A DNA stretch of 64,000 nucleotides from a virus, in IMG/VR virus record IMGVR_UViG_3300036863_000181, positions 1 to 64,000 of that record; one strand, written 5' to 3'. Position numbers and translations under genes: made by a program. The notes beneath the pieces are model-generated. The model was given only the letters and a program-made list of their open reading frames with translations, made no database searches and was not told where the DNA came from. Of the stretch, positions 42,331 through 50,494 are shown in pieces (within the stretch, counting starts at the first letter, position 1; the number at the start of each line of letters is the position of its first letter).

Positions 42331-42417
42331 GACCAAAGTTAAAAACAATTACCGGTAAATTGCTAAAGAATTTGGGAATGCTAATAGTTCAAGCAGGTTC
42401 TTTCGTTTAATATAAAT

Positions 42418-43779
42418 TTAATAATTATTCTTCGATGGCGCCGGCTTTCCGGTAGATACTTTTCCTGATCCATACCCCTTGTAATCCATTATAACGTAAC
42501 GGGCAGGATCTATTAAGTGATTGAATTCATCAATCGGCTCATTGGTATAATTCCCGTTCTTATCCTGGGCATACACGTAATTATATATCTCATGCCATAG
42601 ATCGGCACTTTCTTCAACCGCATGCAGGACCATGCTGTCCATTAACCCCAACCCATACTCAACGCTCCCCTGCCCTTTCACACATGGAATAATGTAAAAT
42701 CCATTAGCCAGGCGCGGATGCTTTACAAACACATCGTCCGGTAATTCCGTGGTCCGGTACCCGACCTTCAATTTATCAATGGACAATGGATCTGCGCTGT
42801 CCGCTACAATTTTGTCAGTGCTACCAAAACCCAGCGTACAATACATTTTTGCAATATCCAATGTGCTTTTGGGTAAGTAGTTCAATTGCCTGATGTAGCA
42901 ATTGTTTTTATCAAACTTCAGGCCGACAAGACCTGCAGGTGAAGCGGTTCCAAAATCCTGACCATATATTTCTTTAAACGGTAGAGCGAGGTAATCAGCA
43001 AGTTTAATGGCCTTGACCTTGGTTAATATCTGGCCTTTGCGACCAGTAGAGGCGTAACCCTGAATGGCAGTAAGGAAGTGATGCAGGTTGTACATATGAT
43101 GATTAGGATCACCATATCCTTTATACCGATCTATAATGTGCTGTGGCAGGAAAGGATTATCCTGGTACCCAGTCTGAATGCAAACAACTCCTGGTATATT
43201 CTTAGGACTGAGTTTAAAATATCCATTATGCTCCGTGGTTTCTAAAATGAAATATCTCTTAATTAAGAAATGACCAATATCAGGTACATTCATCATAACA
43301 ATAACCAGGCAGCCCTCTTTTCTTAGCCCATCAATAAATGTATCAAACTCTTCTTCACTTCTAAGATCCTCGCACTCTTCAATAGCAGCAATATCGATAT
43401 CTGAGACCCCTTTCATGTTCGCTTTCTTTTCTAATGCACTTGCCCTGAACCCTTTAGTATATACCAACTCTTTTCCTGTCTTCCTCTCAGAAATGCCGCT
43501 TTTTAAACGCTCAAAATATCTATCAAGCTGATTATTTGAATTGGCTGTATCATATCGCAAAAGAATTTCATTGAGGATGGTGTCCTTTATTAAACTCTTT
43601 TCATCACGCAGGATAACACATCTCTTTTTTTTGATCGTAGCCTGGAAAGCTATAAACTTACTGACTTCATATGTTTTAGCACCGCCACGACCACCAATAC
43701 AGATTATAGTATTTGTGTCAGTAGGAAGATTATAAAGAATTTTAAACTGCTCAATTGGAAGTTCTACCTCTATTTCCAC
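42418..43779 (-). CDS. terL: terminase large subunit
   Basis: 453 residues, Terminase_3/PBSX-like. Walker A GGRGGAKT near 30-37, Walker B IAAIEECED (aspartate/glutamate), and a C-terminal RuvC-like nuclease with metal-ligand aspartates in IYGQDFGTASPAGLVGL, KIVADSADPLS and EFNHLIDPARY. It drives ATP-dependent packaging and cuts the concatemer. The ATPase motor and nuclease are complete. It is preceded by the small subunit gene (6 nt gap). Confidence 0.93.
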   Translation of the reverse strand: MEIEVELPIEQFKILYNLPTDTNTIICIGGRGGAKTYEVSKFIAFQATIKKKRCVILRDEKSLIKDTILNEILLRYDTANSNNQLDRYFERLKSGISERKTGKELVYTKGFRASALEKKANMKGVSDIDIAAIEECEDLRSEEEFDTFIDGLRKEGCLVIVMMNVPDIGHFLIKRYFILETTEHNGYFKLSPKNIPGVVCIQTGYQDNPFLPQHIIDRYKGYGDPNHHMYNLHHFLTAIQGYASTGRKGQILTKVKAIKLADYLALPFKEIYGQDFGTASPAGLVGLKFDKNNCYIRQLNYLPKSTLDIAKMYCTLGFGSTDKIVADSADPLSIDKLKVGYRTTELPDDVFVKHPRLANGFYIIPCVKGQGSVEYGLGLMDSMVLHAVEESADLWHEIYNYVYAQDKNGNYTNEPIDEFNHLIDPARYVIMDYKGYGSGKVSTGKPAPSKNNY

Positions 43780-43785
43780 TTTGTA

Positions 43786-44229
43786 CTATTTGAAAACTAT
43801 CGGTAAGCCTGCAAGATCATCGCCGTTTTTATCAGTAAACCGGTTTTCGTTTTTATCAGCCAACCCCAATTCGCGGGCAATTATTACAGGATTCAAAAGA
43901 TCAGCGGCCGCGCCTTCCAGCTTTTGTGTATATATAATCTCTTTAATCTTAGCGCAGACGTCGGAATACTCTTTCTCCTTCTCATATTGATTAAAGGTGT
44001 CTCGGGAAATATGGGCAAATATGCAAAACCCGGCAATAGTCATAGCCCTCATTTTGTTTACTTTTACTCTTTTCCCGTTAGAAAATACTTTTTCTTCCTT
44101 CAAAGGGTTAAGATAAACCCACTTTACATATTCAATTGCTCTATTCCATAGGGCATTTGGCAGGTAACTTTTCGGCTTTTTAAAACCTTTAGCCAGTAAA
44201 TAATATGCATTTGCTTTAGGGGCAGCCAT
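43786..44229 (-). CDS. terS: terminase small subunit
   Basis: 147 residues from ATG 44229 (MAAPKANAYYLLAKGFKKPK); the frame extends 10 codons further, but 44229 gives the family-typical start. N-terminal winged-helix part, then MRAMTIAGFCIFAHISRDTF, typical of the DNA-recognition helix region of small terminases in Bacteroidota phages, then a helical C-terminal half. It recognises the packaging site and recruits TerL. Confidence 0.82.
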   Translation of the reverse strand: MAAPKANAYYLLAKGFKKPKSYLPNALWNRAIEYVKWVYLNPLKEEKVFSNGKRVKVNKMRAMTIAGFCIFAHISRDTFNQYEKEKEYSDVCAKIKEIIYTQKLEGAAADLLNPVIIARELGLADKNENRFTDKNGDDLAGLPIVFK

Positions 44230-44259
44230 ATATAACAAATTTACTAAATTATTTAGCAA

Positions 44260-44571
44260 TTATATTCTCATTATCAAATCAATGATCTGCTTTTCCTTTC
44301 CCGATAGTTCAGAATAACGCTGATCCAGTACCGAGCTTATATTTGTAATAGTACCAGGCCTGTACTTAGGGTCGGTCATGAATGATACCACATCCTTGAT
44401 CCCGTAGAGCTTAATAATTTCAGCCAAATCTTTAATCCCTGGTTCGGCTCTTCCTTCTTCCCATGAGGCAAGCCGCCTTTGTGGAATACTTAGCATGTTT
44501 GCTACCTTTGACTGATACCATGACCGGCTATTGCGCTCTTTTTTAAGGTTATTGGAAAATATTGGATTCAT
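44260..44571 (-). CDS. XRE-family transcriptional regulator
   Basis: 103 residues. Residues 18-60 are a canonical helix-turn-helix (WYQSKVANMLSIPQRRLASW, EEGRAEPGIKDLAEIIKLYG). The C-terminal part is helical (SELSGKEKQIIDLI). It lies 31 nt upstream of the small terminase start, so it is well placed to control the switch to packaging genes. Confidence 0.8.
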   Translation of the reverse strand: MNPIFSNNLKKERNSRSWYQSKVANMLSIPQRRLASWEEGRAEPGIKDLAEIIKLYGIKDVVSFMTDPKYRPGTITNISSVLDQRYSELSGKEKQIIDLIMRI

Positions 44572-44852
44572 TTCTCTGCGGTTTTCAAAGCATTTATTTC
44601 ATCAATACGTTGCTGCCATTTAGATTTTTCATTGAGCTTTTGCTTTCTTTTTTTCTTAATTCTATTCAATTGAACTAAATACCATACGCCCATTGCCGCC
44701 AATATTATTAATAGAATACTTGCCCCGATCCATATAGGGCTAAGTACCCACCACCATGACCAATTTATTACTTTGCAAAGCTTTAACACTATGAAAGCCA
44801 GTAGCAGCAAGCTGCTGAATGAAACTCCGGTTGATGTTGTTTTGTTTTCCAT
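44568..44852 (-). CDS. two-helix membrane protein
   Basis: 94 residues with hydrophobic segments at about 10-30 (SFSSLLLLAFIVLKLCKVI) and 33-62 (WSWWWVLSPIWIGASILLII), then a basic coiled tail (RIKKKRKQKLNEKSKWQQRI). The WSWWWVLSPIWI motif recurs in small prophage membrane proteins of unknown function. It overlaps the following regulator gene start by 4 nt. No known role. Confidence 0.6.
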   Translation of the reverse strand: MENKTTSTGVSFSSLLLLAFIVLKLCKVINWSWWWVLSPIWIGASILLIILAAMGVWYLVQLNRIKKKRKQKLNEKSKWQQRIDEINALKTAEK

Positions 44853-45170
44853 TTACCTGTGCCGTTTTGATTTGAAAATAATAATATCGGGCAACGGATG
44901 CCTGTATTCATTCAGCGGATCCTTTACGTATCTACCTTTGTCATCTTTCAACTGCACCCAGTATCTGCCTTCAGCAGGGCGCCAGTCAATTGTATCGTCG
45001 AGTTCTGCCAGGCAGATGGCCATTCTCTTTTGCCATTCAACGGGCATTGCCTGCATTACCGATCGCGGAACAGTCAGATATCTAGCATAACTCAATTCAA
45101 ACCAAAGGCTAATTGGTTCAGGTGATTGACCGTAGAATTCTTCGTTGGTATGTTCGTTAATATTCTCCAT
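44853..45170 (-). CDS. conserved phage protein
   Basis: 105 residues. The core (ISLWFELSYARYLTVPRSVM, AMPVEWQKRMAICLAELDDT, IDWRPAEGRYWVQLKDDKGR) is a pattern I know from many phages, of unknown function. It is small, soluble and probably conserved in replication-to-packaging transition regions. One base separates it from the next gene. Confidence 0.75.
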   Translation of the reverse strand: MENINEHTNEEFYGQSPEPISLWFELSYARYLTVPRSVMQAMPVEWQKRMAICLAELDDTIDWRPAEGRYWVQLKDDKGRYVKDPLNEYRHPLPDIIIFKSKRHR

Positions 45171-45196
45171 AAGTTGAGCCCATCACAGGCCAGCTT

Positions 45197-45424
45197 TTAA
45201 TTTGGGTCAATCCAATGTTTTTCCTGTAATTGCACTGCACACATGTCACGCATTTGCTGAAACGTTAACATGAGATTATTATAATCATCATGCGTCATTT
45301 CGCCGAAATACCTATTCACAATGTCTTTACCGCCTTCGTACAGGTCACCCAGTTTCTTCAAATGGGCTTTCATATCATCTTTATTGGCTATTTCTCTGGG
45401 CATATATTTAAGTTTTAGTTTCAA
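45197..45424 (-). CDS. 75-residue hypothetical protein
   Basis: Basic start (MKLKLKYMPREIANKDDMKA), then helices (HLKKLGDLYEGGKDIVNRYF, YNNLMLTFQQMRDMCAVQL). Four-nt overlap with the preceding gene. Helical, possibly a DNA-metabolism accessory protein; unknown. Confidence 0.6.
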   Translation of the reverse strand: MKLKLKYMPREIANKDDMKAHLKKLGDLYEGGKDIVNRYFGEMTHDDYNNLMLTFQQMRDMCAVQLQEKHWIDPN

Positions 45425-45618
45425 TCAACAAATCCCCTGAACCTGACTTTTGTCCTATCGACAAGCAACTTCTTTGGATTCCCTTTATCATCAGGAATTG
45501 GAAGACCTTCATCGTCTTCCAACCAGACAACGAGCTTACCATTTACCAGGTGGTCGCTGTTATAGGTCCGGCCTTTTAGACCGGATGAGGTAGTTACCAG
45601 TTTGCCGGGTGATTTCAT
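45421..45618 (-). CDS. 65-residue hypothetical protein
   Basis: Begins MKSPGKLVTTSSGLKGRTYN and is beta-rich with DHLVNGKLVVWLEDDEGLPI and KLLVDRTKVRFRGF. This resembles a small single-domain OB- or SH3-like phage protein. Overlaps both neighbours by 4 nt. Unknown function. Confidence 0.6.
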   Translation of the reverse strand: MKSPGKLVTTSSGLKGRTYNSDHLVNGKLVVWLEDDEGLPIPDDKGNPKKLLVDRTKVRFRGFVD

Positions 45619-45851
45619 GTAAATGGTTTTATTAATTGTTCAGCAATCAAATCCCAGCCTAAGCAATCGGCTGCTCTTAAAAAAGTTCCAGGGTAATAAT
45701 CAACTTTTGGCCGGTATTCATATACCCTTTTATACTTTTCCAGCCAGATAACTTTGTCCTCTACCGTTTTTGGAAACCAGGCAAAGCGCCTGATTATTTT
45801 GAAGTCGCCTACTTCAGGGATCGGTTTGGTAGGTATTGTTTTTAGTTTCAT
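45615..45851 (-). CDS. 78-residue hypothetical protein
   Basis: Contains IRRFAWFPKTVEDKVIWLEK, YKRVYEYRPKVDYYPG and a tryptophan-containing helix. This 'RRFAWFP..V.....W.E.Y...Y.' pattern recurs in phage operons, to my knowledge. It follows the HerA-like ATPase by 5 nt. Function unknown. Confidence 0.6.
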   Translation of the reverse strand: MKLKTIPTKPIPEVGDFKIIRRFAWFPKTVEDKVIWLEKYKRVYEYRPKVDYYPGTFLRAADCLGWDLIAEQLIKPFT

Positions 45852-45856
45852 ATCCT

Positions 45857-47500
45857 TCAGTTAAAAAGATTATCAGATGCCTTTACCATTCCCCTTTCTG
45901 TTATATTCACAAGTTCCTTTGCCACTAACCTTTGCAAAAAGGCATCACGGCTCGATCTCTTGTATTCAGTACGATTGGTGATTTCTTCCCGGTCAACAGA
46001 TTTTGGATATGCATTCATCAGTATTTCCAGAATTGGCTTCTCCCCACCAGGTAAATTGTTAAGCCAATATTCTCGTAGTGCTTTCCCTTTTGGCAGTGGC
46101 TTATAAGAGTCGCCTAATGTTTGGATAGCAAATCCTGTTGCTGTTATTCGATCATCACTTATTGTGATAAGATCCTTGGCTGAAAGGCGCTGAATGAAAG
46201 CGTCTCTGCTGGAGCGTTTATAGCCAGTCAATACAGTGAGCTGAATCCGCGTTACTCCTTTCTGATGTTGGGCAATTGCCGATAATACTGTTATTTCTCC
46301 TTTGCCCAATGTGCCGTTTGAGGCCTTCAATTCACCTTGGTTTTTGAATGCAGGAATTTTCTGTATTTTCTCTTTTGTTGGAATGACAATGTTGTGATCA
46401 GGATATGGACGCCCGTGATAATTAATTTCTTCTGTTTGATATCCACCAGGTAACCGCAGGTCAGCAGGTTTTACGCCTTCTTCCAAAAACACTTTTGCAG
46501 CGTCAGCCGCCAGTTGGAAACCATGCACAACTTCAAGCAATGCCCGGTATTGTGATTGCTGTTCCTCATTATGCTTTTTAAGAGCAGCAATCTCATCCTT
46601 ATACTCTTTCACTAGGATATCAGGCTTAGAGCAGCTCTCCGCTTTTGGCTCGGTTTTTATCAATTCATCATTCAATTTTGCAAGAATGGATATCAATTTA
46701 CCGGTTGGTGCCTTAGCCGTAATATTCATATTGGTTCCGGCCTGTGGCATTTTACTCTGTGGGGTTTTGATCTTAACCTCATGAACCTCATGAGGTTCTA
46801 TACTGGTACCAAAGGCATAGAAATAACCTGGTTTCAGATCGCGTAATTTCATTCTGTCATTCATCTTACTGAAACCCAATTCTTTTGCCGCACGATCCAT
46901 GTCAATATCCAGGTAAGTGCGACCTATGAATTTATTATTGCACTCAGCTGCCACATCTTTGTGAAGCTTACTAATTCGCTGGGTAATAGGAATACCACAG
47001 TAACCACGTTTACGGCCTCGGCTGAGAAGATCTTTCACCGCTGGCCCGCTTTCATATTTATCCTGTTCGCCCGCCAACTTGTGACATTCTTCCAGGAATA
47101 CGAGTAACGCTGTCCAGTACTGTTGGGGCAATTGCATAAGACTTTCCAGGAAAAGGCGTGCGAACCTTATACGCTCTCCCATATCCATGTCACTGATATC
47201 GAGCACAGCACTAAGCTGGTTTTCTATAATAAATTTGGGTAACTGTTTTGCCAACTCCATTGATATGGGAACATCCGCATGCTGGCCGCCAATGACAATT
47301 ATATCGCCATGCACTTCTTTAAGCGTGTAGTATTCACCGTCAATATCCATGACCACCCAGGGTATTTTACCATAAGACTCTTCCATGATCACCCGGGCGA
47401 TGGCAGATTTACCGCCGCCGCTATTTGCCTGGATAAGTAGCCGGCTTTTAACCAGGTCCGGTAGATTAATTGTTGTTCCGATGTTGATTGTCTGATCCAT
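45857..47500 (-). CDS. HerA/DUF87-type P-loop ATPase with tandem winged helices
   Basis: 547 residues. Walker A ANSGGGKSAIAR near 28-35, Walker B LLVFLEECHKLA near 129-140, then SRGRKRGYCGIPITQRIS and YLDIDMDRAAKELGF, typical of HerA/FtsK-like DUF87 ATPases, which pump or remodel DNA. A coiled coil lies at about 290-330. The C-terminal 140 residues are two similar winged-helix units (TGYKRSSRDAFIQRLSAKDL and TEYKRSSRDAFLQRLVAKEL). Perhaps it acts in DNA translocation or packaging. No partner nuclease (NurA) is recognised nearby. Confidence 0.82.
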   Translation of the reverse strand: MDQTINIGTTINLPDLVKSRLLIQANSGGGKSAIARVIMEESYGKIPWVVMDIDGEYYTLKEVHGDIIVIGGQHADVPISMELAKQLPKFIIENQLSAVLDISDMDMGERIRFARLFLESLMQLPQQYWTALLVFLEECHKLAGEQDKYESGPAVKDLLSRGRKRGYCGIPITQRISKLHKDVAAECNNKFIGRTYLDIDMDRAAKELGFSKMNDRMKLRDLKPGYFYAFGTSIEPHEVHEVKIKTPQSKMPQAGTNMNITAKAPTGKLISILAKLNDELIKTEPKAESCSKPDILVKEYKDEIAALKKHNEEQQSQYRALLEVVHGFQLAADAAKVFLEEGVKPADLRLPGGYQTEEINYHGRPYPDHNIVIPTKEKIQKIPAFKNQGELKASNGTLGKGEITVLSAIAQHQKGVTRIQLTVLTGYKRSSRDAFIQRLSAKDLITISDDRITATGFAIQTLGDSYKPLPKGKALREYWLNNLPGGEKPILEILMNAYPKSVDREEITNRTEYKRSSRDAFLQRLVAKELVNITERGMVKASDNLFN

Positions 47501-47529
47501 GGAATATTTTTATGCAGTTTTGTGGAATA

Positions 47530-47931
47530 TTATTTAAATGCTGGTTTGAAAACAACTTTTGAAGAATCGAATGCCGCCTTATAAAGTAACCAACACCAGT
47601 AGGAACTATCATAATACAGGTTCCCTAGCTTGCGGTATTTATCTTTGTGCGTCCGCAGGTATAGGATTTCGTAATCCTGGGCTTTCCGCTTTAGCATCAC
47701 CTGATGCATAGTGTTATTCAGGTCTTTAAGTAAAGTATCCATTGCCAGGCGCTGACGCTTTTGTGAAAGGATCTGATTATTATGATTGATCTTTGCCAGG
47801 CTGTCGCCGCTATTATAAGGCTTGACTTGCCTTTGCCCGCAGCCCGCGAGCAGCGCGATTACCGCCAGCAGCATGATCGCGGCCAGAATGCTGGTATAAA
47901 GGTTTTGGGTGTGAGTGTTATGTGGTGTCAT
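47530..47931 (-). CDS. phage-encoded lipoprotein
   Basis: 133 residues: N-terminal hydrophobic stretch LYTSILAAIMLLAVIALLAG with lipobox LLAGC (Cys around 31), then a helical, charged mature part with DSLAKINHNNQILSQKRQRL and an aromatic C-terminus. It would be a lipid-anchored envelope protein. It lies among replication genes, which is odd for a lysis protein; superinfection exclusion is a possible role. Confidence 0.65.
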   Translation of the reverse strand: MTPHNTHTQNLYTSILAAIMLLAVIALLAGCGQRQVKPYNSGDSLAKINHNNQILSQKRQRLAMDTLLKDLNNTMHQVMLKRKAQDYEILYLRTHKDKYRKLGNLYYDSSYWCWLLYKAAFDSSKVVFKPAFK

Positions 47932-48260
47932 AAATTAAGTGTTGATTGTTGTGCAGTAGTATCTTTTTCAGATGGCCCCTCGTTAATTGCAGTTACAATA
48001 TCATTCATCACCTTACAATTCTGGTGAAGGGTAACCATGCTGGTTTTCCACTTTTGTAAATCGGCAATTAGTTCATCAAGACCTCGTTCCGTAACCATAA
48101 ACCGGGATTCTTTCAAAATTGGAATTGTAACAATTTTTTCACTCTTTGCTATGTACTGCATACCATCCGTATGAATGATTATTACTTCAAGCTTTGGCTT
48201 CAATTTTCCCACGTCTGTGGTGTAGATGGTATTGGCCCGGACTTCAATTACCTCTTTCAT
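47928..48260 (-). CDS. hypothetical protein
   Basis: 110 residues: beta-rich N-terminal half (IYTTDVGKLKPKLEVIIIHT, YIAKSEKIVTIPI), helical C-terminal half with ISLQKW-like WKTSMVTLHQNCKVMNDIV. Overlaps the lipoprotein gene start by 4 nt. Function unknown. Confidence 0.6.
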   Translation of the reverse strand: MKEVIEVRANTIYTTDVGKLKPKLEVIIIHTDGMQYIAKSEKIVTIPILKESRFMVTERGLDELIADLQKWKTSMVTLHQNCKVMNDIVTAINEGPSEKDTTAQQSTLNL

Positions 48261-48267
48261 GTTGTTA

Positions 48268-48447
48268 CTATTTAAGATTTAGAATCACTTTTTTCGATAC
48301 GTTATCTCTGATTGTAACCCTTTTAACCTCGTTCATGCTAAAGTATAACCGTGCATATTTTTCTGCATTTGATTGGCGGCTATACTGAAATTCTTCAGGT
48401 TTCCCGGTATTGTAATAAACCTTTACCGTGTATCTTTTTTGGCTCAT
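48268..48447 (-). CDS. 59-residue protein
   Basis: ATG 48447, stop 48268-48270. Sequence begins MSQKRYTVKVYYNTGKPEEF and continues QYSRQSNAEKYARLYFSMN, ending in the basic VSKKVILNLK. It is beta-alpha-beta-like and similar in style to small phage proteins. It ends 7 nt before the following gene, in good operon position. Unknown function. Confidence 0.55.
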   Translation of the reverse strand: MSQKRYTVKVYYNTGKPEEFQYSRQSNAEKYARLYFSMNEVKRVTIRDNVSKKVILNLK

Positions 48448-48485
48448 GGTTGCTTATTTACTGGTTATTGTTGTGTTATGCAATT

Positions 48486-48695
48486 TTATTTCTCCCAATG
48501 CCATACCCATTTTGTTTCTCTGTATTGGGTTATAGTTATTGTTTTAATTTCATAGCCCTGCCTCGCATAATCGCCAAGTTTTTTACGCTTAAAGCATTCT
48601 GGTTTGCCAGCCTCAATAAGCTTACCATCCTTAGTTGTTACGACTAATACCGGTTCTAAATTGGCGGCATTGATAGGCTGCTCTGTCTGTATCAT
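48486..48695 (-). CDS. 69-residue hypothetical protein
   Basis: Beta-strand-rich protein (LEPVLVVTTKDGKLIEAG), then KPECFKRKKLGDYARQGYEI and ITITQYRETKWVWHWEK. Four-nt overlap with the DUF1643 gene. Unknown function. Confidence 0.6.
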   Translation of the reverse strand: MIQTEQPINAANLEPVLVVTTKDGKLIEAGKPECFKRKKLGDYARQGYEIKTITITQYRETKWVWHWEK

Positions 48696-49195
48696 TTTTG
48701 ATAATTTTGTAGTTTAGGATTCTTAACAGTTCCTTTATACATTAATGCAAGCGGATGCATGGGGGTTCCGTTTTTGTTTTTACCCAAACATTTTGCATTG
48801 GGAAAATTTGGAAGCACCTGCCTTATTCTATCTTCTGCTTGCTTGAAAGTACCCCAACATACAATTACATCACTGCATTGATCCCCAACTTCTTTAAGTT
48901 TGAAATCGTTATCGCCTACCGGGTTTTCGCAGGTAAGTAACTCTTCTGGCTTTGATGAAATCCATGCAAATAAGTTCATCATGTAGAAACCACCATATCC
49001 AAGTGTTGTTAGCATGCTTCTTAGATTATTGATAGTCGGGTCATCCTGATCGGCATTCGCGGTTGATGGGTTCAATCCAATGCACATAGCCAATGGCAGG
49101 CAGCTATCCCATATTCGCCACAGCTTGTAACGATACTTTCCGCACTGCGAAAATTCTGCCCCCTTTCCACTATCAAATAAGCTTTCCTGTTTCAT
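48692..49195 (-). CDS. DUF1643 family protein
   Basis: 167 residues with the characteristic DUF1643 core: KYRYKLWRIWDSCLPLAMCI, GLNPSTANADQDDPTINNLR, FYMMNLFAWISSKPEELL and VIVCWGTF. This family occurs widely in phages and bacteria and its activity is unknown. It overlaps the upstream nuclease-like gene by 23 nt. Confidence 0.82.
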   Translation of the reverse strand: MKQESLFDSGKGAEFSQCGKYRYKLWRIWDSCLPLAMCIGLNPSTANADQDDPTINNLRSMLTTLGYGGFYMMNLFAWISSKPEELLTCENPVGDNDFKLKEVGDQCSDVIVCWGTFKQAEDRIRQVLPNFPNAKCLGKNKNGTPMHPLALMYKGTVKNPKLQNYQK

Positions 49196-49682
49196 TGATC
49201 TGTTTTACATTACTTAACTCTGAAATTATCTTCCCATCCCGGTATTGCTCGGCCGTTATCTTATTAGCCAGATACATTTCTATCCATAGCTGGCGCCATC
49301 TATAATACATTTTAACCGCCAACATTCTCCAGTCTGTAAACCTGTTGTTATTCAACCTGCTGGCGCGCTTGACAATGAAAGCATTGTGCTTAGATACATA
49401 GATCAGCCCATACTTTTTATCAACCTCACTTGGCTTAATTAAATCTTTAGGGCACACGTAATAGAAAAAGTTCGCGCCCTCTGCCTTATGCTTGTCCTTT
49501 TTCAAATCCTTAAAATAGTCGCCGCGGCTGATCTTAATCTCAAATTCTTTGGTCACACCTTCCTTATCCATGATCCAGTAATCGCACTCCCAGTTGTAGA
49601 TGAATGCGTTGGGAATCTGGAAGATGAATTTCTGATCATCCAGGCTCTTAGATAACAGCTTTATTATATTGAGTTCAGTCAT
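49173..49682 (-). CDS. MmcB-like PD-(D/E)xK nuclease-type protein
   Basis: 170 residues from ATG 49682, which overlaps the stop of the upstream gene (ATGA); eight extra codons upstream are unlikely. Motif WECDYWIMDKEGVTKEFEIK, followed by ISRGDYFKDLKKDKH, has the D..ExK catalytic pattern of MmcB-type restriction-like folds. After that come KYGLIYVSKHNAF and a long basic helix. It could repair or process phage DNA. Confidence 0.65.
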   Translation of the reverse strand: MTELNIIKLLSKSLDDQKFIFQIPNAFIYNWECDYWIMDKEGVTKEFEIKISRGDYFKDLKKDKHKAEGANFFYYVCPKDLIKPSEVDKKYGLIYVSKHNAFIVKRASRLNNNRFTDWRMLAVKMYYRWRQLWIEMYLANKITAEQYRDGKIISELSNVKQINETGKLI

Positions 49683-49888
49683 CCCTGTCGTTTTACAGCC
49701 ATCCAATCATTTATGCCTTTGATCGCGGCTTTGGTTTCATCAATCTGTTTTTGTATTTCCGGGATCATATCCATTGTATAATGATTTTTACCTGACCATG
49801 CTTTGTTGTTTTTAACATATCGCGGAATCATCATTTTGCGATTCTCCAGTTGCGTTAACCTGTTTTCCAGCTCTTTCTTCAGATTCAT
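49679..49888 (-). CDS. 69-residue helical protein
   Basis: MNLKKELENRLTQLENRKMM (coiled coil), then YVKNNKAWSGKNHYTMDMIP and another helix. Probably a small dimeric protein. Ends with ATGA overlap to the nuclease-like gene. Unknown function. Confidence 0.6.
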   Translation of the reverse strand: MNLKKELENRLTQLENRKMMIPRYVKNNKAWSGKNHYTMDMIPEIQKQIDETKAAIKGINDWMAVKRQG

Positions 49889-49893
49889 GGCTC

Positions 49894-50070
49894 CTATTTA
49901 ATTTTCCTTAATAGCCTAGCAATCACTACTACCGGTCCGTTCTCAAACTTTACCAGCATATTTCCATTCCTGCCCCTGATACATTTACCATCAGGCCGCC
50001 GCACAGCTGAGCACGGTTGGCCCTTGTATTTCGGATCCGTGTGTTTATCGCCCAGGTATATGTATTCCAC
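49894..50070 (-). CDS. 58-residue conserved phage protein, GTG start
   Basis: GTG 50070 to TAG 49894-49896. Reads MEYIYLGDKHTDPKYKGQPC, then AVRRPDGKCIRGRNGNMLVK and a basic VIARLLRKIK end. The pattern 'YIYLGDK.TDP..KGQPC.AVRR.DGKCIRG.NGNMLV.F' is one I recognise from phage operons. No ATG lies in the frame after the in-frame stop of the upstream gene, so GTG is the only good start (9 nt after that stop). Unknown function; probably a small SH3- or OB-fold protein. Confidence 0.75.
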   Translation of the reverse strand: MEYIYLGDKHTDPKYKGQPCSAVRRPDGKCIRGRNGNMLVKFENGPVVVIARLLRKIK

Positions 50071-50079
50071 AGACTTATT

Positions 50080-50493
50080 TTAAAATGGTAAATCATCTTC
50101 ATCGGTAATAATAATGTGCATGTCCTTGTTTTGCCGATCCTCAGGTTCATCTTCACCACATGTACATGTTGAATAATCATTCGCAATTTCACCGCCGCAC
50201 GTAGAGCATTTATAAGAATAGCTATCGTCATCGTCCTCAAAATCATTGATCATGCTATCATAGAACCCATTTGCCCAGCGTGCCCTTTCCTCGTCCACCT
50301 CCTCATAATGGTATATCTCCTGCTTTGTTTCAGGATCAATATGCATACGTATTTTAACCTCAGAATTACATTTGCTGCAAAAGGGAATTTTTCCCCATTC
50401 GTCATCGGATAATTGAACATTTATATATTCAACCTCATCTGACAACCGTTTTCCACATTTTGGACAATCATATATATTAAGTAGGTTGTACAT
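50080..50493 (-). CDS. zinc-ribbon protein with SSB-type C-terminal tip
   Basis: 137 residues with three metal-binding pairs: YDCPKCGKR near 9-17, PFCSKCNS in the middle, and YKCSTCGGEIANDYSTCTCG near 94-113. The last residues are DEDDLPF, the acidic tip that ends bacterial single-strand-binding proteins and recruits SSB partners. No gene with a clear SSB OB-fold is visible in the window, so the protein may recruit or mimic host SSB partners. It lies between two small phage genes in the replication block. Confidence 0.65.
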   Translation of the reverse strand: MYNLLNIYDCPKCGKRLSDEVEYINVQLSDDEWGKIPFCSKCNSEVKIRMHIDPETKQEIYHYEEVDEERARWANGFYDSMINDFEDDDDSYSYKCSTCGGEIANDYSTCTCGEDEPEDRQNKDMHIIITDEDDLPF

Positions 50494-50494
50494 C

